A program made the position numbers and the translations under genes. From positions 186,001 through 250,000 of the forward strand of contig JACKLK010000006.1 of NCBI GenBank assembly GCA_024236015.1: DNA of 64,000 nucleotides. The letters run 5' to 3'. The notes under the pieces were generated by a model. It had not been told where the DNA came from and did no database searches. It saw only the letters and a program-made list of their open reading frames with translations. This document shows positions 25,632-34,889 of this stretch, in pieces (position 1 is the first letter of the stretch; each line of letters opens with the position of its first letter). The DNA is from Rhodoferax sp. (GTDB lineage: Bacteria; Pseudomonadota; Gammaproteobacteria; Burkholderiales; Burkholderiaceae_C).

Positions 25632-26363
25632 ATGCCCATGACCGAAACCCTGCCCGCTGCGGCGCCGGCCCCGCAACCCGACGCGGCTGGCTGCGCGATG
25701 GCCTTGGTGCGGCGTGCCCGCACGGGCGACGCGACGGCCTTCGAGGCGATCATGCGCCGCCACAACCGCCTGTTGTTTCGCAGCGCCCGGGGCATCGTGC
25801 CGGACGACGCGCAGGCGCAGGACGTGGTGCAGGAGGCCTACCTGCAGGCGTTCACCCATCTGCATGCGTTCCGGGGCGAGTCCGCACTGGGCACCTGGCT
25901 GGTGCGCATCACCATCCGCGTGGCCTTGCAGGCGCTGCGCCGCAAGGGGCAGTGGGTGCAGCTCGAGGACGGATGGGACAGTGGCGACATGGCCTGCGCG
26001 GAGATCACGATGCCGAACCAGTTCCAGGCGCCCGAACCCCCCGACCTGGCCGCCGAACGCGGTGAATTGCGCGCCGTGTTGCAGGCGGCCATCGCGGCCC
26101 TGCCGGTGATCTATCGCAGCGTGTTCATGCTGCGGGCGGTCGAGAACCTGTCGGTGAGCGAAGCCGCCGAATGCCTGGGCGTCAGCGAAGCCGTCGTCAA
26201 GACACGTTTCCTGCGTGCGCGCGCCTTGTTGCGCGACACCCTGCTCGAGCAGTTCCAGGTCCATGCGCCCGCCGCCTTCGCGTTCGCCGGCGCGCGTTGC
26301 GATGCGGTCGTGTTGCAGGTGATGGCCGGCCTGCGTGCGCGTGGCCTCGTGCGGCGGGCCTGA
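25632..26363 (+). CDS. ECF-type RNA polymerase sigma factor
   Basis: A 243-residue sigma-70 family protein. Region 2 (residues about 25-100) contains VQEAYLQAFTHLHAFRGESALGTWL. A variable linker with acidic patches follows, then region 4 (about 145-200) with LPVIYRSVFMLRAVENLSVSEAAECLG. The start may be 25632 or the ATG two codons on. It is followed 54 bases later by a ferritin-like gene and then a cytochrome c gene. No anti-sigma factor gene with a membrane segment lies beside it, unusual for ECF sigmas. An imperfect repeat TTTCAT...ATGAAA (25587-25617) lies in its promoter region. Confidence 0.9.
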   Translation: MPMTETLPAAAPAPQPDAAGCAMALVRRARTGDATAFEAIMRRHNRLLFRSARGIVPDDAQAQDVVQEAYLQAFTHLHAFRGESALGTWLVRITIRVALQALRRKGQWVQLEDGWDSGDMACAEITMPNQFQAPEPPDLAAERGELRAVLQAAIAALPVIYRSVFMLRAVENLSVSEAAECLGVSEAVVKTRFLRARALLRDTLLEQFQVHAPAAFAFAGARCDAVVLQVMAGLRARGLVRRA

Positions 26364-26417
26364 CGGCCCGCGGCATCCAGATCTTCTTTTCCCTCAACCC
26401 CGATCAAGGAGTTCGTC

Positions 26418-26999
26418 ATGACACCCATCGAATCTGTCTCTGCCAACCGCTGGTTGCCGGTGCGCCGGCGCCTGCTCTCGGGCGCCGGCCTTGCGCTGTC
26501 GGCCACGGCCGTGGCGCTGCTGGGCGGGCGCGAGTCGCTCGCTGCCGCGGCCAGCGGGGGCGAGACCGAGGCCGACCTGCGCATCCTCCGTACCGCGCTG
26601 GCAGCCGAGCGCGAGGCGATTGCCGCCTACCAGCTCGGCGCCGACAGCGGGCTGTTGACGGCCGACGTTCGCAAGCTCGCGATCGGATTCCAGTCGCACC
26701 ACAAGGAGCATGCGGATGCGCTCGCCGCAACGGTGCGCAAGCTGGGCGGCACGGTGCCAGCCGGCAAGGCGGACCATGCCTTTCCGACCGACAGGCTGCG
26801 GTCGCAGACCGACGTCCTGCAGTTCGCCGCCAGCCTGGAGAAGGGTGCGGTGTCGGCCTATCTCGGCGCCGTTCCCTTGTTCGCCGATCGCCAGTTGGCA
26901 CAGGTGGCCGCGAGCATCCTGGGCGACGAGGCCATGCATTGGGCCGTGCTGCGCCAGGCGCTCGGGCAGGACCCGGTGCCGGCAGCCTTCATGGCATGA
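26418..26999 (+). CDS. Exported ferritin-like domain-containing protein
   Basis: A 193-residue protein. The N-terminus has a twin-arginine signal (RRRLLSGAGLALS) with cleavage likely around residue 40. The rest is four-helix-bundle ferritin-like: ALAAEREAIAAYQLG, FQSHHKEHADAL, ASLEKGAVSAYLG and LGDEAMHWAVLRQAL supply the Glu and His residues expected of a di-iron site. Tat export fits a protein that folds with its metal in the cytoplasm. The gene sits between an ECF sigma gene and a cytochrome c gene (ATGA overlap), suggesting a periplasmic redox or iron-handling task under that sigma factor. Confidence 0.82.
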   Translation: MTPIESVSANRWLPVRRRLLSGAGLALSATAVALLGGRESLAAAASGGETEADLRILRTALAAEREAIAAYQLGADSGLLTADVRKLAIGFQSHHKEHADALAATVRKLGGTVPAGKADHAFPTDRLRSQTDVLQFAASLEKGAVSAYLGAVPLFADRQLAQVAASILGDEAMHWAVLRQALGQDPVPAAFMA

Positions 27000-27400
27000 C
27001 GCCGCGCGCCCCACTGGCGGCGACACTGTTGGCGGTGGCCGCGACTGCGGCCATCGGTGATGCGCCCGAGCACACCCGGGGCCAGGCCATCTACGACCGT
27101 TGCATTGCCTGCCATGCCATCGATCGCAACCGCACCGGTCCGCTGCACTGCGGGCTGTTCGGACGCAAGGCCGGCGCGGCCCCCGGCTTCGCGTCGTACT
27201 CGGATGCGCTGCGCAACAGCGGCATCGTCTGGAACCTGCAGACGCTGGAGCGGTTCCTGCGCGATCCCGCCGCCATGGTGCCGGGCACGACGATGGGATA
27301 CGCCGGCATCGCCGACGCCCGGGAACGCACGGCGTTGATCGCCTGGTTGCAGGACGCAACCCGTGCGGGCGCGCGGTGCACCGTGCCAGGTGTGCCCTGA
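26996..27400 (+). CDS. Small periplasmic c-type cytochrome
   Basis: A 134-residue class I cytochrome c overlapping the ferritin-like gene by 4 bases. The signal peptide covers about 20 residues (APLAATLLAVAATAAIG). The haem-binding CIACH follows near residue 36. The distal methionine is probably in MVPGTTMGYAG, the usual ligand position of the cytochrome c2-like group (TGPLHCGLFGRKAG and FASYSDAL are also group features). A C-terminal cysteine (RCTVPG) is unusual. It likely passes electrons to or from the ferritin-like partner or the respiratory chain. Confidence 0.88.
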   Translation: MTPRAPLAATLLAVAATAAIGDAPEHTRGQAIYDRCIACHAIDRNRTGPLHCGLFGRKAGAAPGFASYSDALRNSGIVWNLQTLERFLRDPAAMVPGTTMGYAGIADARERTALIAWLQDATRAGARCTVPGVP

Positions 27401-27476
27401 CCCTGCTGTCTAGGTCGTCTTCAAAAAAGTTCTTCTGGTTCAGAAAATAACCATTCAGTTCACAATGAATACTGTT

Positions 27477-27485
27477 TGGTATAAA
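27477..27485 (+). promoter_or_regulatory. Extended -10 promoter upstream of the fasciclin gene
   Basis: The gap 27401-27549 is far more AT-rich than the surroundings. TGGTATAAA at 27477-27485 matches the extended -10 pattern TGnTATAAT. TTCACA at 27459-27464 could be a weak -35 at 15-base spacing. An ATTCA...TGAAT inverted repeat just upstream (27454-27470) may be an operator. Transcription would start about 50 bases before the ATG. Confidence 0.55.
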
Positions 27486-27549
27486 TTCTGTCTGCGCCAC
27501 ATTTTTGGCGAGACATGGTGAAGACCACCAAACCCTTCTGGAGAACCAC

Positions 27550-28005
27550 ATGAAGAAGTCCCTCATCGCCGCCGCCATTGCCCTGGGTGCCACCTTCTCG
27601 GTGCAGGCCAAGGACATCGTCGATACCGCCGTCGCCGCCGGCTCGTTCAATACCCTGGCCACCGCACTCAAGGCCGCCGGCCTGGTCGACACGCTCAAGG
27701 GCACGGGCCCGTTCACCGTGTTCGCGCCGACCGACGCCGCCTTCGCCAAGGTTCCCAAGGCAGACCTCGATGCCTTGCTCGCCGACAAGGCCAAGCTCAC
27801 CGCCGTGCTGACCTACCACGTCGTACCCGGCAAGGTGATGGCTGCCGACGTCAAGGCCGGCATGGTCAAGACGGTGCAGGGGTCCAGCATCACGGTGTCG
27901 ACCATGGACGGTGTGATGGTCGACCAGGCCAAGGTGACCGCCACCGACATCGTTGCCGACAACGGTGTGATCCACGTCATCGACAGCGTCATCATCCCGA
28001 AATGA
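27550..28005 (+). CDS. Fasciclin domain-containing exported protein
   Basis: A 151-residue protein consisting of a 19-residue signal peptide ([19 protein letters not shown]) and one FAS1 domain. FAS1 hallmarks are the H1 box [17 protein letters not shown], the central TYHVVPGKV and the H2-like end [16 protein letters not shown] 27550 follows GGAGAACCAC; an upstream in-frame ATG at 27505 would place non-signal residues ahead of the leader. FAS1 proteins mediate adhesion or matrix interactions and in bacteria are often induced by stress. It follows the ECF-ferritin-cytochrome group but has its own promoter. Confidence 0.93.
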   Translation: MKKSLIAAAIALGATFSVQAKDIVDTAVAAGSFNTLATALKAAGLVDTLKGTGPFTVFAPTDAAFAKVPKADLDALLADKAKLTAVLTYHVVPGKVMAADVKAGMVKTVQGSSITVSTMDGVMVDQAKVTATDIVADNGVIHVIDSVIIPK

Positions 28006-28167
28006 GCGCTCGGACCCCGCGTTGCCGCACTCCGGCATCGCGGGTTTCCGTCCTGGGTGCCGCAGCGACCTGCGGCATCGAATCCACCAGCCGGCCAGCC
28101 GGCTGGTTCCGTTTGCGCAGCGGGCATCCGGCGCAAGCCGAGCCGGGGCGGGCGTTAACATGCGCCC

Positions 28168-29727
28168 ATGTCCGATCCGACCGCCGCGCCCGCGCCGCAG
28201 CCCGAATCCGCCGCGGCGGCGGCCAACGGCCTGCCGCTCGATGCCCAGGGCATCCTGGAGCTGGCGGCGCGGTCGATGTTCCATCTGTTCTCCAGCATCA
28301 GCCAGGGCATGTTCCTGGTCGACCGCACCGGCCGCATCGTCTGGGTCAACGAGGGTTACCAGCGCTTCCTGCCGGCGCTGGGTTATTCGTCGCTGGACCA
28401 GTTCATGGGGCACATGGTCGAGGACGTGATTCCCAACACCCAGATGCGCCGCGTGCTGGAGACCGGCGAGCCCTACCTGATCGATCTGCTGACCAACCGG
28501 GCCGGCACCTTCGTCGTCAGCCGCATCCCGCTGCGCGACGATGACGACGCGGTGATCGGCGCCATCGGCATCGTGTTGTTCGACCATCCCGAGACAACCC
28601 TGCAGCCGCTGATCAGCAAGTTCGCGCTGATGCAGCGCGATCTCGACGATGCGCGGCGCGAACTGGCGATGCAGCGCATGAGCCAGGCGAACGGGCGCGG
28701 CCAGGGCGCGCGGCCATCCAAATACACCTTCACGAGTTTTGTCGGCACCAGTGCGGCAGCCGTCGAGGTCAAGCGCCAGGCCCGGCGCGCGGCGCAATCG
28801 AACAGCCCGGTGCTGTTGCTCGGCGAGACCGGCACCGGCAAGGAACTGCTGGCCCATGCCATCCATGCCGCGTCCAGCCGCGCGGGCGGGCCGCTGGTCA
28901 GCGTCAACATCGCCGCGGTGCCCGACACCTTGCTGGAGGCGGAGTTCTTCGGTGTGGCGCCCGGCGCCTTCACCGGCGCCGAGCGCAAGGCCCGCGACGG
29001 CAAGTTCAAGCTGGCCGATGGCGGCAGCCTGTTCCTCGACGAGATCGGCGACATGCCGCTGTCGCTGCAGGCCAAGCTGCTGCGCGCCTTGCAGGAGGGC
29101 GAGATCGAACCGCTGGGCTCGAACACGCTGGTGCCGTTCGACGTGCGGGTGATCGCCGCGACCTCGCGCGACCTGACGGCCTGGATGCGCGACGGCCGTT
29201 TTCGCGAAGACCTGTATTACCGGCTCAACGTGTTGCCGATCCGGGTCCCGCCCTTGCGCGAGCGGCGCAGCGACATCCCGGCGCTGGTCGAGGCCCTGGC
29301 CGATGACGTCGCCCTGCGCAACGGCTTGACGCTGCCCGACATCACCGCCGACGCGCTGGAACTGCTGTCCGCCCAGGAGTGGCGCGGCAATATCCGCGAG
29401 TTGCGCAACGTGCTGGAGCAGTCAGCCATGTGCAGCGACAACCAGCGCATCGACGCCGCGTTGCTGCGCCAGGTGTTGCTGCAGTCCGGTGTCGACCCGC
29501 GCCTGGTTGCGCGCGCGAGCCGCCTGGCCGCGAACGCCGCACTGCCGGCAGGGCCGGACGCGGACCTGCTGCGACCGATGGCCGAGCAGGTCGCCCAGGT
29601 CGAGCGCCAGGCGATAACGGCCGCCATGCGGGCCACCGATGGCAACAAGATGGCCACGGCACGCCTGCTCGGGATCTCTCGCGCCACCTTGTACCAACGA
29701 CTGTCTGAAATAGATACATTCGACTGA
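28168..29727 (+). CDS. PAS-domain sigma54-dependent transcriptional activator
   Basis: A 519-residue enhancer-binding protein. A PAS sensor covers about residues 36-150 ([21 protein letters not shown]). The AAA+ core runs about 185-420 with Walker A GETGTGKE at 219-226, GAFTGA at 266-271 (the sigma54 contact loop) and [14 protein letters not shown] Fis-type helix-turn-helix ends the chain ([19 protein letters not shown]). The organisation matches the AcoR/PrdR-like PAS regulators that sense small ligands rather than phosphorylation. It lies directly upstream of a Liv operon whose leader has a near-consensus -24/-12 promoter and two palindromes, so it most likely activates that operon. Confidence 0.94.
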   Translation: MSDPTAAPAPQPESAAAAANGLPLDAQGILELAARSMFHLFSSISQGMFLVDRTGRIVWVNEGYQRFLPALGYSSLDQFMGHMVEDVIPNTQMRRVLETGEPYLIDLLTNRAGTFVVSRIPLRDDDDAVIGAIGIVLFDHPETTLQPLISKFALMQRDLDDARRELAMQRMSQANGRGQGARPSKYTFTSFVGTSAAAVEVKRQARRAAQSNSPVLLLGETGTGKELLAHAIHAASSRAGGPLVSVNIAAVPDTLLEAEFFGVAPGAFTGAERKARDGKFKLADGGSLFLDEIGDMPLSLQAKLLRALQEGEIEPLGSNTLVPFDVRVIAATSRDLTAWMRDGRFREDLYYRLNVLPIRVPPLRERRSDIPALVEALADDVALRNGLTLPDITADALELLSAQEWRGNIRELRNVLEQSAMCSDNQRIDAALLRQVLLQSGVDPRLVARASRLAANAALPAGPDADLLRPMAEQVAQVERQAITAAMRATDGNKMATARLLGISRATLYQRLSEIDTFD

Positions 29728-29736
29728 ATTTCAGAC
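29703..29736. promoter_or_regulatory. Distal inverted repeat, candidate enhancer site
   Basis: GTCTGAAAT (29703-29711) and ATTTCAGAC (29728-29736) are perfect 9-base arms with a 16-base centre, straddling the stop codon of the activator gene. Without a T-run after it, an enhancer site or a poor terminator are both possible. Its centre lies about 120 bases before the expected start of the sigma54 transcript, an ordinary distance for an upstream activating sequence. Confidence 0.45.
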
Positions 29737-29746
29737 GGTCGGATGT

Positions 29747-29761
29747 GTTCAACTCTTGAAC
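29747..29761. promoter_or_regulatory. Proximal palindrome, candidate enhancer site for the sigma54 activator
   Basis: GTTCAACTCTTGAAC is a perfect palindrome with 6-base arms and a 3-base centre. It is centred about 85 bases upstream of the predicted sigma54 transcription start, the classic position for dimeric enhancer-binding proteins. Confidence 0.6.
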
Positions 29762-29811
29762 ATGTCAGGAGTCCGATCGCGGTTTCCTGTTGAAATTCAA
29801 TGGCTTGCAGA

Positions 29812-29828
29812 CTGGCACGGTGCATGCT
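29812..29828 (+). promoter_or_regulatory. Sigma54 (-24/-12) promoter of the second Liv operon
   Basis: CTGGCACGGTGCATGCT matches the consensus YTGGCACGrNNNTTGCW at all but one fixed position (A for T before TGC). The invariant GG (29814-29815) and GC (29826-29827) are 10 bases apart as required. It lies 62 bases upstream of the binding-protein start, directly downstream of a sigma54 activator gene. Confidence 0.82.
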
Positions 29829-29889
29829 ATTTCTGGGCAGTTCGATTTTCTTCGTGAGTCGATTTCCCAAGAACCAACTGGAGACAACC

Positions 29890-31092
29890 ATGCATCGTCG
29901 TACCCTGGTCGCGCTGGCCGCCATCGCAGCCACCGCAATGAGCACGCTCTCGCCCGTATCCGTGCAGGCGCAGGACAAGGAAATCCGCATCGCCCATATC
30001 CACAGCCTGACCGGGCCGCTGGAGGCGTACGGCAAGCAGACCACGGTCGGGTTCAACATGGGCCTGAACTACGCAACCGGCGGCACCATGATGGTGGCCG
30101 GCAAGAAACTCGTCGTGATCGAGAAGGATGACCAGGGCAAGCCCGACCTGGGCAAGAGCCTGCTGGCAGCCGCGTATTCCGACGACAAGGCCGACATCGC
30201 CGTGGGCCCGACCTCGTCGGGCGTGGCCCTGGCCATGCTGCCGGTGGCCGAGGAATACAAGAAGATCCTGCTGGTCGAGCCGGCCGTGGCCGACTCCATC
30301 ACCGGCGACAAGTGGAACAAGTACATCTTCCGCACCGGGCGCAGCAGCACGCAGGACGCGATCTCCAACGCCGTGGCGCAGGACCAGCCCGGCACCAGCA
30401 TCGCGACGCTGGCGCAGGACTACGCCTTCGGCCGCGACGGTGTCAAGGCCTACAAGGAGGCCATCAAGAAGGCCAAGGTCGTGCACGAGGAGTACCTGCC
30501 GACCAACACCACGGACTTCACGGCCGGCGCGCAGCGCCTGATCGACGCCCTCAAGGACAAGCCGGGCCGCAAGGTGATCTGGATCATCTGGGCCGGTGGC
30601 GGCGGCAACCCGTTCAAGATCGCCGACCTGGACCTCAAGCGCTACGGCATCGAGATCGCCACCGGCGGCAACATTCTTCCGGCCATGGCCGCCTACAAGC
30701 AGTTCCCGGGCATGGAGGGCGCCACGTATTACTACTTCGGCCTGCCCAAGAACCCGGTCAACGATGCCATGGTGGCCCAGCACTACACCGAGTTCAAGTC
30801 GCCGCCGGACTTCTTCACCGCCGGGGGTTTCTCCGCCGCGATGGCCGTGGTGACCGCGCTCAAGAAGACCAACGGCGACACCAACACGAACAAGCTGATC
30901 CGCACCATGGAAGGCATGAGCTTCGAGACGCCCAAGGGCACCATGACCTTCCGCAAGGAAGATCACCAGGCCATGCAGAGCATGTACCACTTCAAGATCA
31001 AGGTCGACCCGGCGTTCGCCTGGGGTGTGCCGGAACTGGTGCGCGAGATCAAGGCCAGCGAGATGGACATCCCGATCCGCAACAAGCGCTGA
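29890..31092 (+). CDS. ABC transporter substrate-binding protein, Leu/Ile/Val-binding type
   Basis: A 400-residue periplasmic protein. ATG 29890 follows CTGGAGACAACC; the upstream in-frame region is the sigma54 leader and is not coding. The signal peptide ends near residue 28 (VSVQAQ). The mature chain has the type I periplasmic-binding fold opening IRIAHIHSLTGPLEAYGKQ and a long stretch with several aromatic residues (GATYYYFG). The closest functional group is the amide/urea/aromatic-acid side of the LivK-like family. It heads the operon and is separated from the ATPase genes by a hairpin, as is common where the binding protein is needed in excess. Confidence 0.93.
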   Translation: MHRRTLVALAAIAATAMSTLSPVSVQAQDKEIRIAHIHSLTGPLEAYGKQTTVGFNMGLNYATGGTMMVAGKKLVVIEKDDQGKPDLGKSLLAAAYSDDKADIAVGPTSSGVALAMLPVAEEYKKILLVEPAVADSITGDKWNKYIFRTGRSSTQDAISNAVAQDQPGTSIATLAQDYAFGRDGVKAYKEAIKKAKVVHEEYLPTNTTDFTAGAQRLIDALKDKPGRKVIWIIWAGGGGNPFKIADLDLKRYGIEIATGGNILPAMAAYKQFPGMEGATYYYFGLPKNPVNDAMVAQHYTEFKSPPDFFTAGGFSAAMAVVTALKKTNGDTNTNKLIRTMEGMSFETPKGTMTFRKEDHQAMQSMYHFKIKVDPAFAWGVPELVREIKASEMDIPIRNKR

Positions 31093-31105
31093 TCGGGCCC
31101 CCGCG

Positions 31106-31160
31106 CCGGACCCGCGCGCGACCTGGCGTGGCGCGCGGTCCGGCCGGCCGCATTGTTTTC
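31106..31160 (+). terminator. Attenuator-like hairpin between binding-protein and ATPase genes
   Basis: CCGGACC (31106-31112) with GCGCGC (31114-31119) pairs with GCGCGC (31131-31136) and GGTCCGG (31137-31143), giving a 13-base stem with one unpaired C and an 11-base loop. ATTGTTTTCC follows a few bases later. The stem could end part of the transcripts or protect the upstream mRNA, giving more binding protein than ATPase. Confidence 0.55.
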
Positions 31161-31267
31161 CTGCCGTTTCCTTCGAAGCGGGGTGTGCATGACGCACCCC
31201 GCCGGGAGGGTGCGCGCCGCGACGGACGCGGCACGGACCTCCCGGCAACCCGACCATTGGTCACACC

Positions 31268-32079
31268 ATGCTGCAAACCAAGGACCTGACGATCCGCTTC
31301 GGCGGACATGTGGCGGTGAATGCCGTCAGCTGCGTGTTCGCGCCCGGCACGCTGACGGCCATCGTCGGCCCCAACGGCGCGGGCAAGACCACGTATTTCA
31401 ACCTGATCTCCGGCCAGCTCAAGGCCAGTGGCGGATCGGTGATGCTCGACGGCCACGACATCTCGTCGCTCGGCGTGTCGGCGCGCACCCGCGCCGGACT
31501 GGGCCGCGCGTTCCAGCTCACCAACCTGTTTCCCAACCTGTCGGTGTTCGAGAACGTCCGGCTGGCAGTCCAGGCGACGCGGCGCGGCAAGCACCGCCGC
31601 GGCCTGAACCTGTGGAGCATCTGGAGCGACCATGGCGCGCTGGTGCAGCGGACCGACGAGATCCTGGCCACGGTGGCGATGCAGGACAAGCAGGACGCCG
31701 TCGTGGCCAGCCTGCCGCACGGAGACCAGCGCAAGCTGGAGGTCGCCTTGCTGATCGCGCTCGAGTCGCGCGTGTTCATGTTCGACGAACCCACGGCCGG
31801 CATGAGCGTGGACGAGGCGCCGGTGATCCTGAACCTGATCCGCTCGCTGAAGAACGATCCGACCAAGACCATCCTGCTGGTCGAGCACAAGATGGACGTG
31901 GTGCGCGAGCTGGCCGACCGCATCATCGTGCTGCACAACGGCGCGCTGGTGGCCGACGGTGACCCGGCCGAGGTGATCGCCTCGCCGGTGGTGCAGCAGG
32001 CCTACCTGGGCGTGAATCCGGAGGATGCGGACAGCGACGCGGCGCCGGCGGCCGCTCCAGTGCTCAACGGAGGTCGGAC

Positions 32080-32083
<4 letters not shown>
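31268..32083 (+). CDS. ABC transporter ATP-binding protein, LivG family (second system)
   Basis: A 271-residue ATPase with Walker A GPNGAGKTT at residues 34-42, the LivG-style Q-loop region LGRAFQLTNLFPNLSVFENV, a signature reading LPHGDQRKLE and Walker B VFMFDEPTAGM. The signature is of the LivG/UrtD type rather than LSGGQ. The C-terminal 15 residues are alanine/aspartate-rich (EDADSDAAPAAAP), an unusual extension. It overlaps the next gene by 4 bases. Confidence 0.93.
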
Positions 32084-32801
<718 letters not shown>

Positions 32802-32805
<4 letters not shown>

Positions 32806-33785
32806 CAAGCAGCGACTTCGACTGGAAACCGGTGGCCCTGGTGCCGCTGCTGGCATTGCTGGTGTTCCCGCTGATCGGCTCGCCATCGACCTGGCTCACG
32901 CTCACGGTCGCCGGATTGGCCATGGGCCTGATCATCTTCGTCATCGCCTCCGGCCTGACCCTGGTGTTCGGGCTGATGGACGTGCTCAACTTCGGCCACG
33001 GGCTGTTCATTGCGCTCGGCGCCTTCGTGGCCACGAGCATCCTGGGCTCGATGTCGGACTGGACGATGTCGGACGAACTGTGGCGCAACCTGGTCGCGGT
33101 GTTCCCGGCCATGCTGGTCGCGATGGCGGTGGCCGGCGCGGTCGGCCTGGCCTTCGAGCGTTTCATCGTCAAGCCGGTCTACGGCCAGCATCTCAAGCAG
33201 ATCCTGATCACGATGGGCGGCATGATCATCGGCGAGGAGCTGATCAAGGTGATCTGGGGCCCGCAGCAGATTCCGCTGCCGCTGCCCGAGGGCATGCGCG
33301 GCGCCATCCTGGTGGGCGACGCGGCGATCGAGAAATACCGCATCATCGCGGTCATCGTCGGCCTGGTGGTGTTCGGCGCGCTGGTCTGGACGCTCAACAA
33401 GACCAAGATCGGCCTGCTGATCCGCGCCGGCGTGCAGGACCGCGAGATGGTCGAGTCGCTCGGTTACCGGATCCGGCGGCTGTTCATCGGCGTGTTCGTC
33501 ATGGGCAGCGCGCTGGCGGGCCTGGGTGGCGTGATGTGGGGCCTGTACCAGCAGACCGTGACGCCGCAGATGGGCGCGCAGGTCAACGTGCTGATCTTCA
33601 TCGTCATCATCATCGGCGGACTGGGTTCGACCGCCGGCGCGCTGATCGGCGCCTTGCTGGTCGGGCTGATGGCCAACTACACCGGCTTCCTGGTGCCCAA
33701 GGTGGCGCTGTTCTCCAACATCGCGCTGATGGCGGCCATATTGCTGTGGCGGCCCCAGGGCGTCTATCCGGTGGCCAACCGCTGA
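32802..33785 (+). CDS. Branched-chain amino-acid-type ABC transporter permease, LivH family
   Basis: A 327-residue inner-membrane permease with about eight hydrophobic helices. The FVIASGLTLVFGLMDVLNFGHG block near residue 50 is the LivH hallmark, and IIIGGLGSTAGALIGALLVG near the C-terminus is the coupling loop. ATG 32802 overlaps the livF stop. The family normally has about 300 residues; the extra length comes from a longer periplasmic segment around PLPLPEGMRGAILVG. It forms the channel with the LivM-like protein encoded next. Confidence 0.93.
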
Positions 33786-33800
33786 CCGAGGGAGTTCGAC

Positions 33801-34889
33801 ATGCTGACCCGTCTGTTGTCCAACGACCTGCCGCGCAGCCGCATCCTCGCGCTGCTGCTGCTGGTGCTGCTGCTGGGCCTGGCCTTCGCGCCGTTCCTGT
33901 TTCCGGGTGTGAAGGCCCTGAACGTCGCGGCCAAGGTGCTGATCTTCATCGTGCTCGTGGCCAGTTTCGACCTGCTGCTGGGATACACCGGCATCGTCAG
34001 TTTTGCGCACACCATGTTCTTCGGCATCGGCGCCTACGGCATCGCGATCGCGACCACCCGCATGGGCCCGACCTGGGAGGCGCTGGCGGTCGGCCTGGGA
34101 TGTGCGCTGGTGCTGTCCTTCCTGCTGGCGCTGCTGATCGGGCTGTTCTCGCTGCGGGTGCGGGCGATCTTCTTCGCGATGATCACGCTGGCCGTGGCCT
34201 CGGCCTTCCTGACGCTGGCCTCGCAGCTGTCGAGCTTCACCGGCGGCGAGGACGGCCTGACCTTCAAGGTGCCCGAGATCCTGTCGCCGAGCTGGGAGTT
34301 CATGGACGAGGAGTTCCTCGGCGTCATGCTCGACGGACGCCTGGTGTCCTACTACCTGCTGTTCGTGCTGGCCCTGGTGTTGCTGCTGACGCTGCTGCGC
34401 ATCGTCAATTCGCCGTTCGGCCGGGTATTGCAGGCGATCCGCGAGAACGAGTTCCGCGCCGAGGCCATCGGCTACCGGGTCGTCGTCTACCGCACCATCT
34501 CCAGCATCCTGTCGGCGCTGTTCGCCTGCGCCGCCGGCGCGATGCTGGCGCTCTGGCTGCGCTACAACGGTCCCGACACCTCGATGTCGTTCGAGATCAT
34601 GATGGACGTGCTGCTGATCGTCGTCATCGGCGGCATGGGCACGATGTATGGCGCCGTCGTCGGTGCGACCCTGTTCATGATCGCGCAGAGTTACCTGCAG
34701 GACCTGCTGCGCCTGGGCAGCGAAGCCACGGCGGCCTTGCCCTGGCTCTCCGCGCTGCTGTCGCCGCAACGCTGGTTGTTGTGGCTGGGCGTGTTGTTCG
34801 TGTTGTCGGTGTATTACTTCCCGACCGGGGTCGTGGGGCGGCTGCGGCTGCGCGCCGCGGCCCGCCTGTCGAGCGGGGGCCAGTCGTGA
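33801..34889 (+). CDS. Branched-chain amino-acid-type ABC transporter permease, LivM family
   Basis: A 362-residue permease starting after GAGGGAGTTCGAC. Leucine-rich first helix, then LLGYTGIVSFAHTMFFGIGAYG (the LivM motif), a periplasmic stretch of about 60 residues around FTGGEDGLTFKVPEI, and the coupling loop VVIGGMGTMYGAVVG. The C-terminal tail is arginine-rich (GRLRLRAAARL). The stop overlaps the GTG start of the following hydrolase gene, tying that enzyme to the transporter. Confidence 0.93.
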   Translation: MLTRLLSNDLPRSRILALLLLVLLLGLAFAPFLFPGVKALNVAAKVLIFIVLVASFDLLLGYTGIVSFAHTMFFGIGAYGIAIATTRMGPTWEALAVGLGCALVLSFLLALLIGLFSLRVRAIFFAMITLAVASAFLTLASQLSSFTGGEDGLTFKVPEILSPSWEFMDEEFLGVMLDGRLVSYYLLFVLALVLLLTLLRIVNSPFGRVLQAIRENEFRAEAIGYRVVVYRTISSILSALFACAAGAMLALWLRYNGPDTSMSFEIMMDVLLIVVIGGMGTMYGAVVGATLFMIAQSYLQDLLRLGSEATAALPWLSALLSPQRWLLWLGVLFVLSVYYFPTGVVGRLRLRAAARLSSGGQS

